The translations under genes and the position numbers were made by a program. A stretch of 64,000 nt of DNA, taken from contig CP033051.1 in assembly GCA_003667865.1 (NCBI GenBank), positions 3,908,001 to 3,972,000 on the forward strand, read 5' to 3'. A model generated the notes under the pieces. It was given only the letters and a program-made list of their open reading frames with translations, did no database searches and was not told the DNA's origin. This stretch comes from Rossellomorea marisflavi. GTDB taxonomy: Bacteria > Bacillota > Bacilli > Bacillales > Bacillaceae_B. Below, in pieces: positions 44,419 through 53,437 of this stretch; the first letter of the stretch is position 1, and each line of letters starts with the position of its first letter.

Positions 44419-44531
44419 GTAAATACGCAAAATAGTCGGAACAGTTGCCTGTTCCGAGCTTCATTACATTTTAAAAGTTCTGTACTAGTTAGAATGGACT
44501 ATCAATCATAACATCATAAAACATTTATTGA

Positions 44532-44954
44532 TCACAGCTTATTCTCAAGCAACTTTTCAAATAGTTTTATGAAATGGGCGATTTCTTCTTTTTCGAATGA
44601 TTGGAATAGTTTTTGGAAGTACTCTGATTTTTTTTGGTCTAGTCGTGAAAGTACTTCTTCTCCCTTTGTAGTTAGTGCGAGTTCTACTACTCGACGATCC
44701 TCTAACGAGCGTTCTCTAATGATGAGCTCCTTTTCGACAAGTGAGTCTGTTACAGATGTTATATGACTTGCAGAAACCTCCATTAATTTGGATAAGTCTG
44801 AAGCCTTCATCGCTCCTTTTTCATTTATAAAACGAATAACAGAGAGTTCTCCAGATGAGATTTCTTTACCCAATATTTCATTTATATCCTGTTTCATCAT
44901 TTTAAACACAGAGCGGAAAAGCTGCTCAAGCTTAAACATTTCTTCTTTCATCAT
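44532..44954 (-). CDS. MarR-family transcriptional regulator
   Basis: 140 residues. The winged helix is KASDLSKLMEVSASHITSVTDSLVEKELIIRERSLEDRRVVELALT, in parts: recognition helix SASHITSVTDSLV and wing RSLEDRRVVEL. First and last helices form the dimer interface. With the DHA2 exporter downstream and palindromes before both genes, it most likely represses exporter and itself until a drug binds. Confidence 0.92.
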   Translation of the reverse strand: MMKEEMFKLEQLFRSVFKMMKQDINEILGKEISSGELSVIRFINEKGAMKASDLSKLMEVSASHITSVTDSLVEKELIIRERSLEDRRVVELALTTKGEEVLSRLDQKKSEYFQKLFQSFEKEEIAHFIKLFEKLLENKL

Positions 44955-44982
44955 TATCGAACCTTTCCTTAACTCTAAAAAT

Positions 44983-45000
44983 AATTAACTAAGTTAACTA
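44983..45000. promoter_or_regulatory. probable MarR autoregulatory operator
   Basis: AATTAACTAAGTTAACTA is a near-perfect palindrome (TTAACT/AGTTAA) 29 bases upstream of the regulator start and related to the site before the exporter. Confidence 0.5.
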
Positions 45001-45043
45001 TTTTATTTTATGATGAATGCTTACTAGCGTCAAGTAATACATT

Positions 45044-45961
45044 CTACCGTTCTTCTAACTTCTTTAGGCTAGTAATGACCTCTTCTTCATTGAGGTTCTC
45101 CCCAATGAGTACTAGGTTTGTTGGAACTTTTATCTCTTCAGGTATAAAAATGGGCATACCATATGAGTATTGAAATAAGGTCGGGTATTTCTTCCCTTTA
45201 AAAGGCACATAACCTTTTATACGATAAACCGTTGACGGTAACTTTTGTAACCACTCTTCAAACTCCACAGAAGATATTGAATCTGTAAAAGTATGTACGA
45301 TTGCCTTTAGTAGCAATTGTTCTCCGATAGCTGCACGTTCTTTTGGAGAATTCGTTTGTTTTACTGATAATTGTAACAAGTCTTTCATATTAATATCACA
45401 ATAATTTGTCATATACAAACGAGCATCACGATTCAATTGTTGGATTTCATAAACAATAGATCCTACTTCCATCTCTGATAAGAGATCCACTTTATTTAGA
45501 ATAATGTAATGTGCATGTCTAATTTGTTCCCTCATTAAGTGTAGTATTTGTGGACCTAAATTTGCTCTTTCCTTCCACTGTAGGCAATCTACTACTGTTA
45601 GTATTCCTTTGAATGCAAACTTGTCTGCAAACAAAGGAGAAAGAATCGAGTCTACAACCTCTACCGGATGTGCAGCTCCAGTAGTTTCTATAATGAGTAC
45701 ATCAAATTCTTCATTCCACAATAATTCTTGTAACTGAGATTCTACTTTTTCTTGAATAGTACAACAAATACAGCCATCAAGTAATTCCTTTAATGGTGTT
45801 TCTTCCTCAACTTCTTGAGAGTCTATAGAAATCTTCCCCAGTTCATTCATTAAAATTGCAGGCTTTTTTGATTGACCTTTTAACTCTTGAATTAGTTTTT
45901 TAAGTAAAGTTGTTTTCCCACTACCTAGGAAACCAGATAATATGTATACATCTTTTTTCAT
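45044..45961 (-). CDS. COG0523 (CobW/P47K) GTP-binding metallochaperone
   Basis: 305 residues. GFLGSGKTTLLKKL is the Walker A, the metal site is GCICC, and ILNKVDLL is the guanine-specificity motif; ETTGAAHP and a C-terminal CobW_C domain with YRIKGYVPF complete it. These proteins hand zinc or another metal to client enzymes. No Zur box was seen upstream. Single gene. Confidence 0.92.
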   Translation of the reverse strand: MKKDVYILSGFLGSGKTTLLKKLIQELKGQSKKPAILMNELGKISIDSQEVEEETPLKELLDGCICCTIQEKVESQLQELLWNEEFDVLIIETTGAAHPVEVVDSILSPLFADKFAFKGILTVVDCLQWKERANLGPQILHLMREQIRHAHYIILNKVDLLSEMEVGSIVYEIQQLNRDARLYMTNYCDINMKDLLQLSVKQTNSPKERAAIGEQLLLKAIVHTFTDSISSVEFEEWLQKLPSTVYRIKGYVPFKGKKYPTLFQYSYGMPIFIPEEIKVPTNLVLIGENLNEEEVITSLKKLEER

Positions 45962-46153
45962 ATAAGAATCCCTCTCATTTCATTTATCTATTTATTGTAG
46001 TGAAACTCTTTCATTTCGACAAGGTTTTATTCAAATAGAATCGCCTATTGTTTTGTTAAACTTAGCACTTCTTAACTTTGATTTTACAAATATAAGTTCA
46101 TTTCAATAACTCCATTTGAGAGTAGTACGCTATAAGAAACAGCCAATAGTAAA

Positions 46154-46182
46154 AAGGAAAGAACACAAGATGTTCTCTCCTT
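46154..46182 (-). terminator. intrinsic terminator after the LCP gene
   Basis: AAGGAGAGAACA pairs with TGTTCTTTCCTT on the minus strand, then T3. The gap 45962-46236 shows nothing else. Confidence 0.7.
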
Positions 46183-46236
46183 CTTACTAGCTATTCTAAT
46201 GAGAGTTACGTGTTCAAAGGATAATGATAACCTTCT

Positions 46237-47214
46237 TTACTGTATAGCCAGATTAGATTTCCCATTTAAAAATTGATAAATGGCGTCTTTATTTTCTTGT
46301 GGATTCATCTTTAAAACAAGACCTGCCTCTTCCGAACGAAAGTTCTCATAGCTACCTTCTAGGGGAATTCTCATTGTATCAAATGATTCTACTGGATTCA
46401 TTACAATTGTAATACCATATCTCACCATGTCACTTAATTTAATATCTGTTGTAACGTTGCTCATACCATCTTTAACCATTGTAACAGTTGTTCGAATTCC
46501 TTTTGCAGAAGACAATTGATCCATGATATTCTCCTGTGCCTTCGCTAACACTTCTTGTTGTCTTGCTACACGCCCAAAGTCACTTGCTGCATCCCCTCTA
46601 AAGCGAACATATTGAAGAACCTCTTCCCCAAACAATGTTTCTTCTCCTGGATTCTTATCCCATTTCCAATAATCAATCATTTCTTTTGAGACCGAAACCG
46701 TTAGTCCTTCTGGGAATGCTAATTCCATTGTTTTAATAAATCCCTCAAAATCAATTTTCACCACATGATCCAATTCCACATTGAAATTTTCGTATATCGT
46801 TTCTTTTAATAGCTTCTCTCCACCCCAGAAATATGAATGATTGATTTTACTCTGTCCATACCCAGGAATATACACATACGTATCTCTCATTATAGATACA
46901 AGCTTTACATCTTTTTGTGATGGTGTGTATTGGGCAATCATGAGTACATCTGCACGCGCCTGTTCTTCCTCTCTCTGATCCGATCCTAATAAGAGTAGGC
47001 GTATAGGTTTCTGTTCTTCACTATTCAACATATCAGAAAAGAAATTCGTTTTCTTATCTTCTTTTTTCTCAATTTGTTTATTTGCAATCTGTTGTGGCTG
47101 CTCCTGCCTTATTGATTCTTCATCATGATCATCACTTGCAATCCATGAAGGAGAACAACTTTGTATAATCCAGATTGCTACTCCGATTTGAAGGAGAAAG
47201 CTCATCTTCTTCAA
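46237..47214 (-). CDS. LytR-CpsA-Psr (LCP) family protein
   Basis: 325 residues from a TTG behind GAGGTG. N-terminal hydrophobic segment (residues 4-20), a charged linker, then the LCP domain: LLLGSDQREEEQARADVLMI, VSIMRDTYVYIPGYGQSKINHSY, containing the conserved Arg and Asp, and YVRFRGDAASDFGRVARQQ. It attaches teichoic acid or other glycopolymers from C55 carriers to peptidoglycan, outside the membrane. Confidence 0.92.
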   Translation of the reverse strand: MKKMSFLLQIGVAIWIIQSCSPSWIASDDHDEESIRQEQPQQIANKQIEKKEDKKTNFFSDMLNSEEQKPIRLLLLGSDQREEEQARADVLMIAQYTPSQKDVKLVSIMRDTYVYIPGYGQSKINHSYFWGGEKLLKETIYENFNVELDHVVKIDFEGFIKTMELAFPEGLTVSVSKEMIDYWKWDKNPGEETLFGEEVLQYVRFRGDAASDFGRVARQQEVLAKAQENIMDQLSSAKGIRTTVTMVKDGMSNVTTDIKLSDMVRYGITIVMNPVESFDTMRIPLEGSYENFRSEEAGLVLKMNPQENKDAIYQFLNGKSNLAIQ

Positions 47215-47376
47215 TTAAGACACCTCAACTATCTTACTTCAGTTACTATCATTTTCGGTATGTTTTGGACTTTCTATACTAGCTGATAGTCGTTAAGGTA
47301 TAATTCTAGTACGATTTGAGCAACACGAAAACTTTAAACAGTATTGGTAATTCGTAATCATACCTTACTAGGATCA

Positions 47377-47416
47377 AAAAAACACTGATAAGCTAATTTG
47401 CTTATCAGTGTTTTTT
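47377..47416. terminator. bidirectional intrinsic terminator
   Basis: AAAAAACACTGATAAGC and GCTTATCAGTGTTTTTT form a perfect 17-bp helix, eight bases after the ctpA stop. Confidence 0.93.
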
Positions 47417-47423
47417 CTTATTG

Positions 47424-48980
47424 TTACGATTCTGTTTTCGGTTGTGTTTCTGTTTGTAATAACTCTACAGCTTTTTTCAACTGAGTATCGTTTTCTTGAA
47501 TTTTTTCACGGAGCTTCTCCATTAGACGAAGTGTGCTATCTGCGACAAGAGTTCCAGTCACTTCTAATTTTTCATTTCCTTGAAATTCTTTTACAGCTTC
47601 TGTTGTTTTTTCGTCATAAAATCCATCAACGTTTCCAGGATTATATCCAAGTGCTTTTAGCATTTCTTCAGCTGCTTTTACTTGCTCTGATAAAGCTGAC
47701 TCTTTTAGCTCTGTTTCATAATTAATGACTGGTAGCTCTGAATATTCTGGGAGTGTCACTTCATAATCAGGATTTATTCCTTTCTCATGAATCCAATTCC
47801 CATTCGGCGTTAGCCACTTTGCAGTTGTGAATTTAATATTGGAGCCGTCATCAAAACTGTGAGCAGTCTGTACCGTTCCCTTACCAAATGTCTTTGTCCC
47901 AATAAGTGGAAGGTCATTTGATTCTGATACAGCAGCAGCTAAAATTTCAGATGCACTTGCACTTCCTTGGTCAATTAGAACAGCAACTGGTAGATCAATT
48001 TTTTCACCAGCTTCTGCAGCATATTTCTCTACATCTCCATTGTTGTTCTCTACTTGGAATAAAACGTTTCCTTCTGGAACAAATAAATTTGAAATTTTAA
48101 TTGCTTGCTCTAAAAGTCCACCTGGATTTTGTCTTAGATCTAAGACTAAACTTTTCATCCCTTGCGATTTAAGGTCATTGATTGCCTTCATCAGTTCGTC
48201 ATACGTACTTTCAGAGAAGGTAGTAATTTGAATTTTCCCAACACCATTTGCCAGCATCTCTGGATAAACCGTTTCAATAGGAATTTCATCTCGAGTGATG
48301 GTGACCTTCATCTCATCATCTATCCCAGGACGTTGAATTGTTAACGTTACTTTCGTGCCCTTTTCTCCACGAATTAAAAGCACCGCATCTGTTACAGACA
48401 TCCCTTGAATACTTTCCCCGTCCACTTCCAAAATTTTATCATTTGGTTGTAGACCTGCTTTCTCTGCAGGAGATCCTTTTATCGGAGAAACAATCGAGAT
48501 AAAGCCGTCTCTTTCACGGATTTCTGCGCCTATACCTTCAAAGGAAGATGTTATACTTTCTTCAAATCTTTTGGCCTCTTCTTGGTTCATATAGTCAGAA
48601 TAAGGATCCTCTAACGAGTCGAGCATTCCATTGATGGCACCATTAACCATTTGTTCTTGGTCTAGATCAGTAAAATAATTTTGCTTTAATTTATCGTACG
48701 TTTCATATAGCTTTTGAAATTCAGTTCTTTCAGGTACACCAACATTCACTGCCTTTTCGTCTCCAAATGTTAAGGCAAACGTCGTGACACCAGCAGTAGC
48801 AAAAACAAGGAAAAACAATAGCATGACAAATTGAAATTTTTTAATTTTAAAGAAACTATTATCCGCTTCAGTAACGTTATTTTCATGTTGATTTTGTTCT
48901 TGATCCAAAACTTCCACCACTTTCATTACTATGTATAAACAATATCTATAGCTTTCTTCTTTATTGGATAACTTCTTCAT
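47424..48980 (-). CDS. ctpA: S41 C-terminal processing protease with PDZ and peptidoglycan-binding domains
   Basis: Up to 518 residues; the real start may be the ATG at 48926 or the TTG at 48908, the latter behind GGTGGAAG. One membrane segment at about residues 49-70, then a PDZ domain (KAGLQPNDKILEVDG), the S41 protease with catalytic Ser in DQGSASASEILA and Lys in TFGKGTVQ, and a C-terminal peptidoglycan-binding domain (LKALGYNPGNVDGFYDEKT). The symbol follows gene order: B. subtilis ctpA lies near yodJ-deoD. Confidence 0.92.
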   Translation of the reverse strand: MKKLSNKEESYRYCLYIVMKVVEVLDQEQNQHENNVTEADNSFFKIKKFQFVMLLFFLVFATAGVTTFALTFGDEKAVNVGVPERTEFQKLYETYDKLKQNYFTDLDQEQMVNGAINGMLDSLEDPYSDYMNQEEAKRFEESITSSFEGIGAEIRERDGFISIVSPIKGSPAEKAGLQPNDKILEVDGESIQGMSVTDAVLLIRGEKGTKVTLTIQRPGIDDEMKVTITRDEIPIETVYPEMLANGVGKIQITTFSESTYDELMKAINDLKSQGMKSLVLDLRQNPGGLLEQAIKISNLFVPEGNVLFQVENNNGDVEKYAAEAGEKIDLPVAVLIDQGSASASEILAAAVSESNDLPLIGTKTFGKGTVQTAHSFDDGSNIKFTTAKWLTPNGNWIHEKGINPDYEVTLPEYSELPVINYETELKESALSEQVKAAEEMLKALGYNPGNVDGFYDEKTTEAVKEFQGNEKLEVTGTLVADSTLRLMEKLREKIQENDTQLKKAVELLQTETQPKTES

Positions 48981-48998
48981 TTTATCAGTTTTTATTGT

Positions 48999-49586
48999 TT
49001 AGTGAAAGGAAAATCCCTGCTTGTCATTATCATGTGTCAAAATCGTGGTAAAAAAACCTACAGTTGTTACGGCTAATAAAGAATGTAAAAAGGCATGAAG
49101 ACCTACAATTGGCCAGCCTAAAAGTAAAACAAATGCATCAATAATAAATATCACTTTTCCAACATTAATCCCAGTACGTTTTCCTAAAAGCTGAGCAAAT
49201 AAATCTGTACCGCCTGTCGCTGCATTGGCACGGAGCAGAAGCCCTATTCCAATTCCTACAATGGACCCACCTATTAAAGCACTCGCCATTGGCCCGACTG
49301 TAAAAAAAATATTCCAGCCTTTCAACATATCGATCAATAACGAGGTTAACCACAATCCATGAATACTGTTATAAAATAATGGTCGATCATAAATATAGGC
49401 ATAAAAATATAATGGAATACTAAGGACAATCATTGTTAGTCCCGGTTGAAAGTCAAACCAATAATGAAACAATAATCCAATTCCAATCATCCCACCATCT
49501 AAAAATTGATATGGGACAAAAAATCCATCTATTCCTAGTGCTACTAAAACACTTCCAAAAGCTACATATATAAATGATTTCAACAT
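48999..49586 (-). CDS. YitT-family membrane protein, short form
   Basis: 195 residues, five membrane segments. FLDGGMIGIGLLFHYWF and GIGLLLRANAATGGTDLFAQLL are the YitT/DUF161 hallmarks. The C-terminal DUF2179 domain of the usual 280-residue YitT protein is missing; the stop follows the last membrane segment naturally, so it is a short family member rather than obviously broken. GGGGGAACTACTCT precedes the ATG. Confidence 0.85.
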   Translation of the reverse strand: MLKSFIYVAFGSVLVALGIDGFFVPYQFLDGGMIGIGLLFHYWFDFQPGLTMIVLSIPLYFYAYIYDRPLFYNSIHGLWLTSLLIDMLKGWNIFFTVGPMASALIGGSIVGIGIGLLLRANAATGGTDLFAQLLGKRTGINVGKVIFIIDAFVLLLGWPIVGLHAFLHSLLAVTTVGFFTTILTHDNDKQGFSFH

Positions 49587-49870
49587 AGAGTAGTTCCCCC
49601 AAGGCGTTTTTCTTTGGACAACTTATATTTCACTCTATGATTTGAACGGTGAAAACATTATTGATTTGTACGATAAAGCTTGAATTATTTAATCAGCCTT
49701 TAACTTTCAAAACATAAAATTCCAGCTTTATATTTGCTTTCTTACCTTGAATCCCCTTGAACATTGATGCTTCACCAAATAGTACATACCTCAAAGGTGG
49801 TAACCAAATGGCTTTTCATTAGTATAAAAAAACACAGAATTATATTTGTGGTAGCTCAATATCTCAAAAA

Positions 49871-49904
49871 AAAGACCAACATCCAGACAGGAGTATTGGT
49901 CTTT
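49871..49904. terminator. intrinsic terminator
   Basis: AAAGACCAA pairs with TTGGTCTTT, six bases after the yodJ stop, with T/A runs on both sides. The gap 49587-49870 has no supported gene. Confidence 0.75.
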
Positions 49905-49910
49905 CTCTTA

Positions 49911-50882
49911 TTAGATTTTCTTTACATTCTGGAAATATTCTTCTAACGTCCAATTATTCTCATGAATAACTTTCGCAGCTTTTATCCCTACATACCTGAA
50001 ATGCCAAGGTTCATATTGGTATTGTGTAATGTCTACTGCCTTTTCTGGATAACGAAGAATAAATCCATATTTATGAGCATTTTTTTCCAACCATACACCT
50101 TCAGGAGTGTCACCAAAAGCTATGTCTACTTGGAAATTGTTACTCTTGCTTGAAATATCCATTGCTAATCCTGATTGATGTTCACTTTGTCCCGGTGGAG
50201 CCACTGCCATTACAGCTTTTTCCTTACCAAACTGAGCAATTTCACGATCCAATAGAGCCTTTTGGTAATCATACGAACGATATCCAGAGATTGCAGTTAA
50301 ATAGATACCTTGATTTTTGGCGTCTGCAAACATTCTTTCAAGTGCAGCTGCTGCCTCTTTTCGTATATAAGCCTTCTCTATATCCTGATTCCCGAAAACA
50401 AATGGAACATTAGGACGAACTAAATCATGAGGTTTATAATTACCTAAAGCAAATTCTTTATTTATTAATGCTAAAAGATTATCAGGATTTTGAATGACCT
50501 TTTTTCCATCTACTTCTTTTATTTCATTAAAGAACTGTGCTTCTAGCCAAAGTTCTGGTGGTACAACTTCTTCCTCTGTATTGGAATCATTATTTTGATT
50601 TTCTGGAGTTTGATTCTGACTTTCATTAGGAGAGGTTCCCTCATCTTGAGTCGGACTTGAATTTTGATCCTCTTCTATATTATTTTGATCTTGATTTTGG
50701 TCTGACTGTTCTATAGGCTTTTCTTTTTCATTTGTATTTGTTTGATCCTCAGATGGTTCTGTATAGACTACATCATTAGGATCAGTATCATGATCTTCTT
50801 GGCTCGTCCCATTATGTATAAGGTTACATCCAGATAAGATTACAAGCGCAATAAGTATCATTGATAAAACTGTTCTTTTCAT
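49911..50882 (-). CDS. yodJ: M15 D-alanyl-D-alanine carboxypeptidase lipoprotein
   Basis: 323 residues. The lipobox LSGC at residues 16-19 ends a signal peptide. A linker of about 70 residues rich in Asn, Gln, Glu and Ser follows, then the VanY-type peptidase: SGYRSYDYQKALL, SEHQSGLAMDI with the zinc His and Asp, and EPWHFRYVG with the last His. It trims peptidoglycan side chains outside the cell. Position before deoD matches B. subtilis yodJ. Confidence 0.93.
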   Translation of the reverse strand: MKRTVLSMILIALVILSGCNLIHNGTSQEDHDTDPNDVVYTEPSEDQTNTNEKEKPIEQSDQNQDQNNIEEDQNSSPTQDEGTSPNESQNQTPENQNNDSNTEEEVVPPELWLEAQFFNEIKEVDGKKVIQNPDNLLALINKEFALGNYKPHDLVRPNVPFVFGNQDIEKAYIRKEAAAALERMFADAKNQGIYLTAISGYRSYDYQKALLDREIAQFGKEKAVMAVAPPGQSEHQSGLAMDISSKSNNFQVDIAFGDTPEGVWLEKNAHKYGFILRYPEKAVDITQYQYEPWHFRYVGIKAAKVIHENNWTLEEYFQNVKKI

Positions 50883-50992
50883 TTATGTCACCTTATTTCT
50901 TTCTGTCTCAGTTATCTATACAATAGTAACACGTTTTTTCTTTTCTGTAATCTATCGTCTAGATTATGGGCTAAAAGTAGGATGACATAAAA

Positions 50993-51029
50993 AAGCTGGT
51001 ACGAAAGGACTTTACCTTCATACCAGCTT
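50993..51029 (-). terminator. intrinsic terminator after deoD
   Basis: AAGCTGGTA pairs with TACCAGCTT around 19 bases, just past the deoD stop. Confidence 0.7.
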
Positions 51030-51036
51030 GTTATTT

Positions 51037-51741
51037 TTATTCTTTGATAGCCGCTTCTAGTGCTACTTCAATCATGTCATTAAAGGTTAATTGACGCTCT
51101 TCAGCTGATGTTTCTTCACCTGTTAGAATATGATCACTAACAGTAAGGACAGAAAGTGCGTTTCTACCATATTTTGCAGCTAATGTGTATAGTGCAGATG
51201 TTTCCATTTCTAATGCAAGAATTCCATATTGAGCCCACTTTTCGTGCTCGGCGTTATCATTATAGAACATGTCAGCAGTGAACACATTTCCTACCTTTAG
51301 GTTAAGTCCTTTTTCTTCACCTGCATCGTATGCTCTTTTTAAAAGATCAAAATCGGCAGTAGGAGCAAAATCAATACCATTGAATGTAAGACGATTCATT
51401 TGTGAATCTGTTGATGCACTCATTGCTAAAATAACATCACGTACTTTTACATCCTTCTGGATCGCACCACATGTTCCAACTCGAATTAAATTTTGAACAT
51501 TATAGCTTTGCATAAGTTCATTTATATAGATGGAAATGGATGGTACACCCATTCCTGTTCCTTGAACACTAACTCTCTTCCCTTTATATGTTCCTGTATA
51601 TCCAAACATATTTCTAACTTCATTATAAAGAGTTGGACTTTCCAGGAAGGTCTCCGCAATATATTTTGCTCGTAATGGGTCACCAGGTAAAAGGACCGTT
51701 TCTGCAATTTCGTTTTCTTTAGCACCAATATGTATACTCAT
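51037..51741 (-). CDS. deoD: purine nucleoside phosphorylase DeoD
   Basis: Phosphorolysis of purine (deoxy)nucleosides, hexameric. 234 residues. [26 protein letters not shown] starts the family, in which LPGDPLRAK is the phosphate loop; [17 protein letters not shown] and [18 protein letters not shown] complete the site. GGAGGAATATGAGAA precedes the ATG. Monocistronic here, as in B. subtilis. Confidence 0.97.
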   Translation of the reverse strand: MSIHIGAKENEIAETVLLPGDPLRAKYIAETFLESPTLYNEVRNMFGYTGTYKGKRVSVQGTGMGVPSISIYINELMQSYNVQNLIRVGTCGAIQKDVKVRDVILAMSASTDSQMNRLTFNGIDFAPTADFDLLKRAYDAGEEKGLNLKVGNVFTADMFYNDNAEHEKWAQYGILALEMETSALYTLAAKYGRNALSVLTVSDHILTGEETSAEERQLTFNDMIEVALEAAIKE

Positions 51742-51876
51742 TTCTCATATTCCTCCATTCAATAATAAAAAAAACTGTATGAACATTGTAAGCTTTTTTC
51801 AATTAGGATGCAATTTTCGTAAGGAATAGCTAAAAAAGAATAGGTCAAACTATTGTGTAGAAGGAGGGTGTTAAAG

Positions 51877-52005
51877 ATGGCAGAAGAGAAAATGAGTAAA
51901 AAGCTACGTCAAGCGGTTCAGCATGCGAATGAAACAAATCCTTCCTCTCGTACGCGAAACCACGCTCACGTATCAAAAGTAAATAAAAAAAGAGGAAAAG
52001 TTTAA
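51877..52005 (+). CDS. small basic protein, 42 residues, unrecognised
   Basis: ATG at 51877 behind AAGGAGGGTG, ending at TAA 52005. The product starts MAEEKMSKKLRQAVQHANET and ends in a Lys/Arg-rich tail. Hydrophilic, no Cys, no membrane segment. It is followed at 39 bases by a second small basic gene. Spore or nucleic-acid binding roles are possible but not shown. Confidence 0.6.
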   Translation: MAEEKMSKKLRQAVQHANETNPSSRTRNHAHVSKVNKKRGKV

Positions 52006-52044
52006 TCATACATTCTATAAAGAACGAAAAATGGGGGATCAGCA

Positions 52045-52188
52045 ATGGGAAAAAAACATCGTAGTCGCATTAATCAACCAAAGAAAAACAATCACATACC
52101 GCCAGAGGATATTGTTGCAGAGCATGAAGCACATAACAAAGAGTATTCAACACAGCATCGTAAGCATGCACCAGGAAATAACCCTTAA
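52045..52188 (+). CDS. small His-rich basic protein, 47 residues, unrecognised
   Basis: ATG at 52045 behind GGGGGATCAGCA. Starts MGKKHRSRINQPKKNNH, with many His, Lys and Asn; hydrophilic throughout. A terminator follows within 10 bases, so it and the preceding 42-residue gene look like one two-gene transcript. No family recognised; composition is like several minor SASP-type peptides of Bacillus. Confidence 0.6.
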   Translation: MGKKHRSRINQPKKNNHIPPEDIVAEHEAHNKEYSTQHRKHAPGNNP

Positions 52189-52197
52189 TGTACGAAT

Positions 52198-52230
52198 AAA
52201 GGATGTCTCAACAGTTGAGGCATCCTTTTT
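52198..52230. terminator. intrinsic terminator
   Basis: AAAGGATGTCTCAAC pairs with GTTGAGGCATCCTTT, then T-run; one mismatch. Confidence 0.8.
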
Positions 52231-52239
52231 GGTTTGAAG

Positions 52240-52560
52240 CTATGACATAATATGAATCCGGCTAATTTCCATCCAGCCATCTGGTTCAAGCCGATAATAA
52301 TGATGTCCTCTTCGTCCTTCATCAATAAAAATGATGTCCCCTGTTGTTACAAAACGCCCTTTATAATCGGATGGCATCGTGTCGGGGACATTAAATTTTC
52401 GGAACACTTCATATAAAGCATCATCATGGCTTTTTCCTAGTACAGATGTTCTATAGACAATTTTATATCCTTTTGTGTTACCAAAGTCTGGTGTTTGAAA
52501 CAAGGTGATATCAAAAGATTTGTTTATTTTATAGCGATTGATTTTTTCTAAGATTGCCAT
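52240..52560 (-). CDS. yodL: YodL-domain protein
   Basis: 106 residues from the ATG at 52560, behind GGGAGGGG; an in-frame ATG at 52575 lies before that site. FDITLFQTPDFGNTKGYKIVYRTSV, then LYEVFRKFNVPDTMPSDYKGRFVTTGDIIFIDEG are characteristic, in shorter blocks such as GDIIFIDEG, of the YodL family of unknown function. Position after deoD agrees with B. subtilis. Confidence 0.85.
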   Translation of the reverse strand: MAILEKINRYKINKSFDITLFQTPDFGNTKGYKIVYRTSVLGKSHDDALYEVFRKFNVPDTMPSDYKGRFVTTGDIIFIDEGRRGHHYYRLEPDGWMEISRIHIMS

Positions 52561-52654
52561 AAGTACCCCTCCCATTCAGTGGTACTCAAGAAATTAGACA
52601 TTTTAACTGTCGAATCCTTTAGCAAATATAAACTGCTTTTGTCGAAGAGAAAAA

Positions 52655-53425
52655 TTAGGAAAAACGATTGATAACAGAGCGTAATTTCTGAGACATTTGC
52701 GGTATATCCTGTTTTGTTACAGTTAATCGTACAATGGATTCATCCATTTCTAATGCTTCTGATAAAAAGCCTCCTAGCCCTCTTGCTCGACGATCGACTT
52801 CTAATAAAAGCTCTACTTCATGTTCACTTTGATTCACAAACATAACCTCTAGTTCGTCTAGTTTAGAAGAGTATTCGCCACCAATTGGAACAAACTCAAA
52901 TTCTTGAATAAATGGATAGTGTCCACGATAGCGTCTTGGAGCTTGCTCACATTCTACTTTACGTAGTCTGAAGCCTAGCTGCTGTACACCATCTAAAATA
53001 GCTCCTGTTAATGCATTTGGCATAATTTCAATATAATCCTTATCCTTTGGATCCACTGCATTTTTAATATCTAAGCCTGTTGCGACCCAAACACGTGTAT
53101 TCCCATAGGTTAGTGGTGTTCCATAAGGTAGTGTAAACTCAAATGGAAATTCTTTCGTTTCATTTTCTGTGATTGTAAATGGTTCAGTGATTTGTATTTT
53201 TTGAATAGCTGCATAGTCTGTATATTTCTTATCATCTGATTCACGGATATATGTTGTATTTAGGGTTAAGTAAATACTATCTATTTTTTGCTCTGTACTT
53301 CCACCTTTAATCTCAACAATTCCTCTGATTACATCACCAGCTTGATACTGATTTTTTTCAATTTTCGTATCAACTGTTGCAGCCCCAATTCCTATTGAAG
53401 CAAAAACTTTTTGAAAAATTGACAT
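52655..53425 (-). CDS. spo0M: sporulation-control protein Spo0M
   Basis: 256 residues. MSIFQKVFASIGIGAATVDTKIEK is the usual start; the protein is two arrestin-like beta sandwiches (AGDVIRGIVEIKGG, EFPFEFTLPYGTPLTYG, GFRLRKVECEQAPRR). In B. subtilis Spo0M affects entry into sporulation and cell shape; the molecular activity is not settled. Twelve bases behind the protein kinase gene, probably translated from the same mRNA. AGGAGGAAACGTAT precedes the ATG. Confidence 0.94.
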   Translation of the reverse strand: MSIFQKVFASIGIGAATVDTKIEKNQYQAGDVIRGIVEIKGGSTEQKIDSIYLTLNTTYIRESDDKKYTDYAAIQKIQITEPFTITENETKEFPFEFTLPYGTPLTYGNTRVWVATGLDIKNAVDPKDKDYIEIMPNALTGAILDGVQQLGFRLRKVECEQAPRRYRGHYPFIQEFEFVPIGGEYSSKLDELEVMFVNQSEHEVELLLEVDRRARGLGGFLSEALEMDESIVRLTVTKQDIPQMSQKLRSVINRFS

Positions 53426-53437
53426 ATACGTTTCCTC

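Noticed and set aside
49764..49946. A 60-codon plus-strand frame
   Set aside because: It runs through the yodJ terminator into the antisense of yodJ and has no ribosome site.
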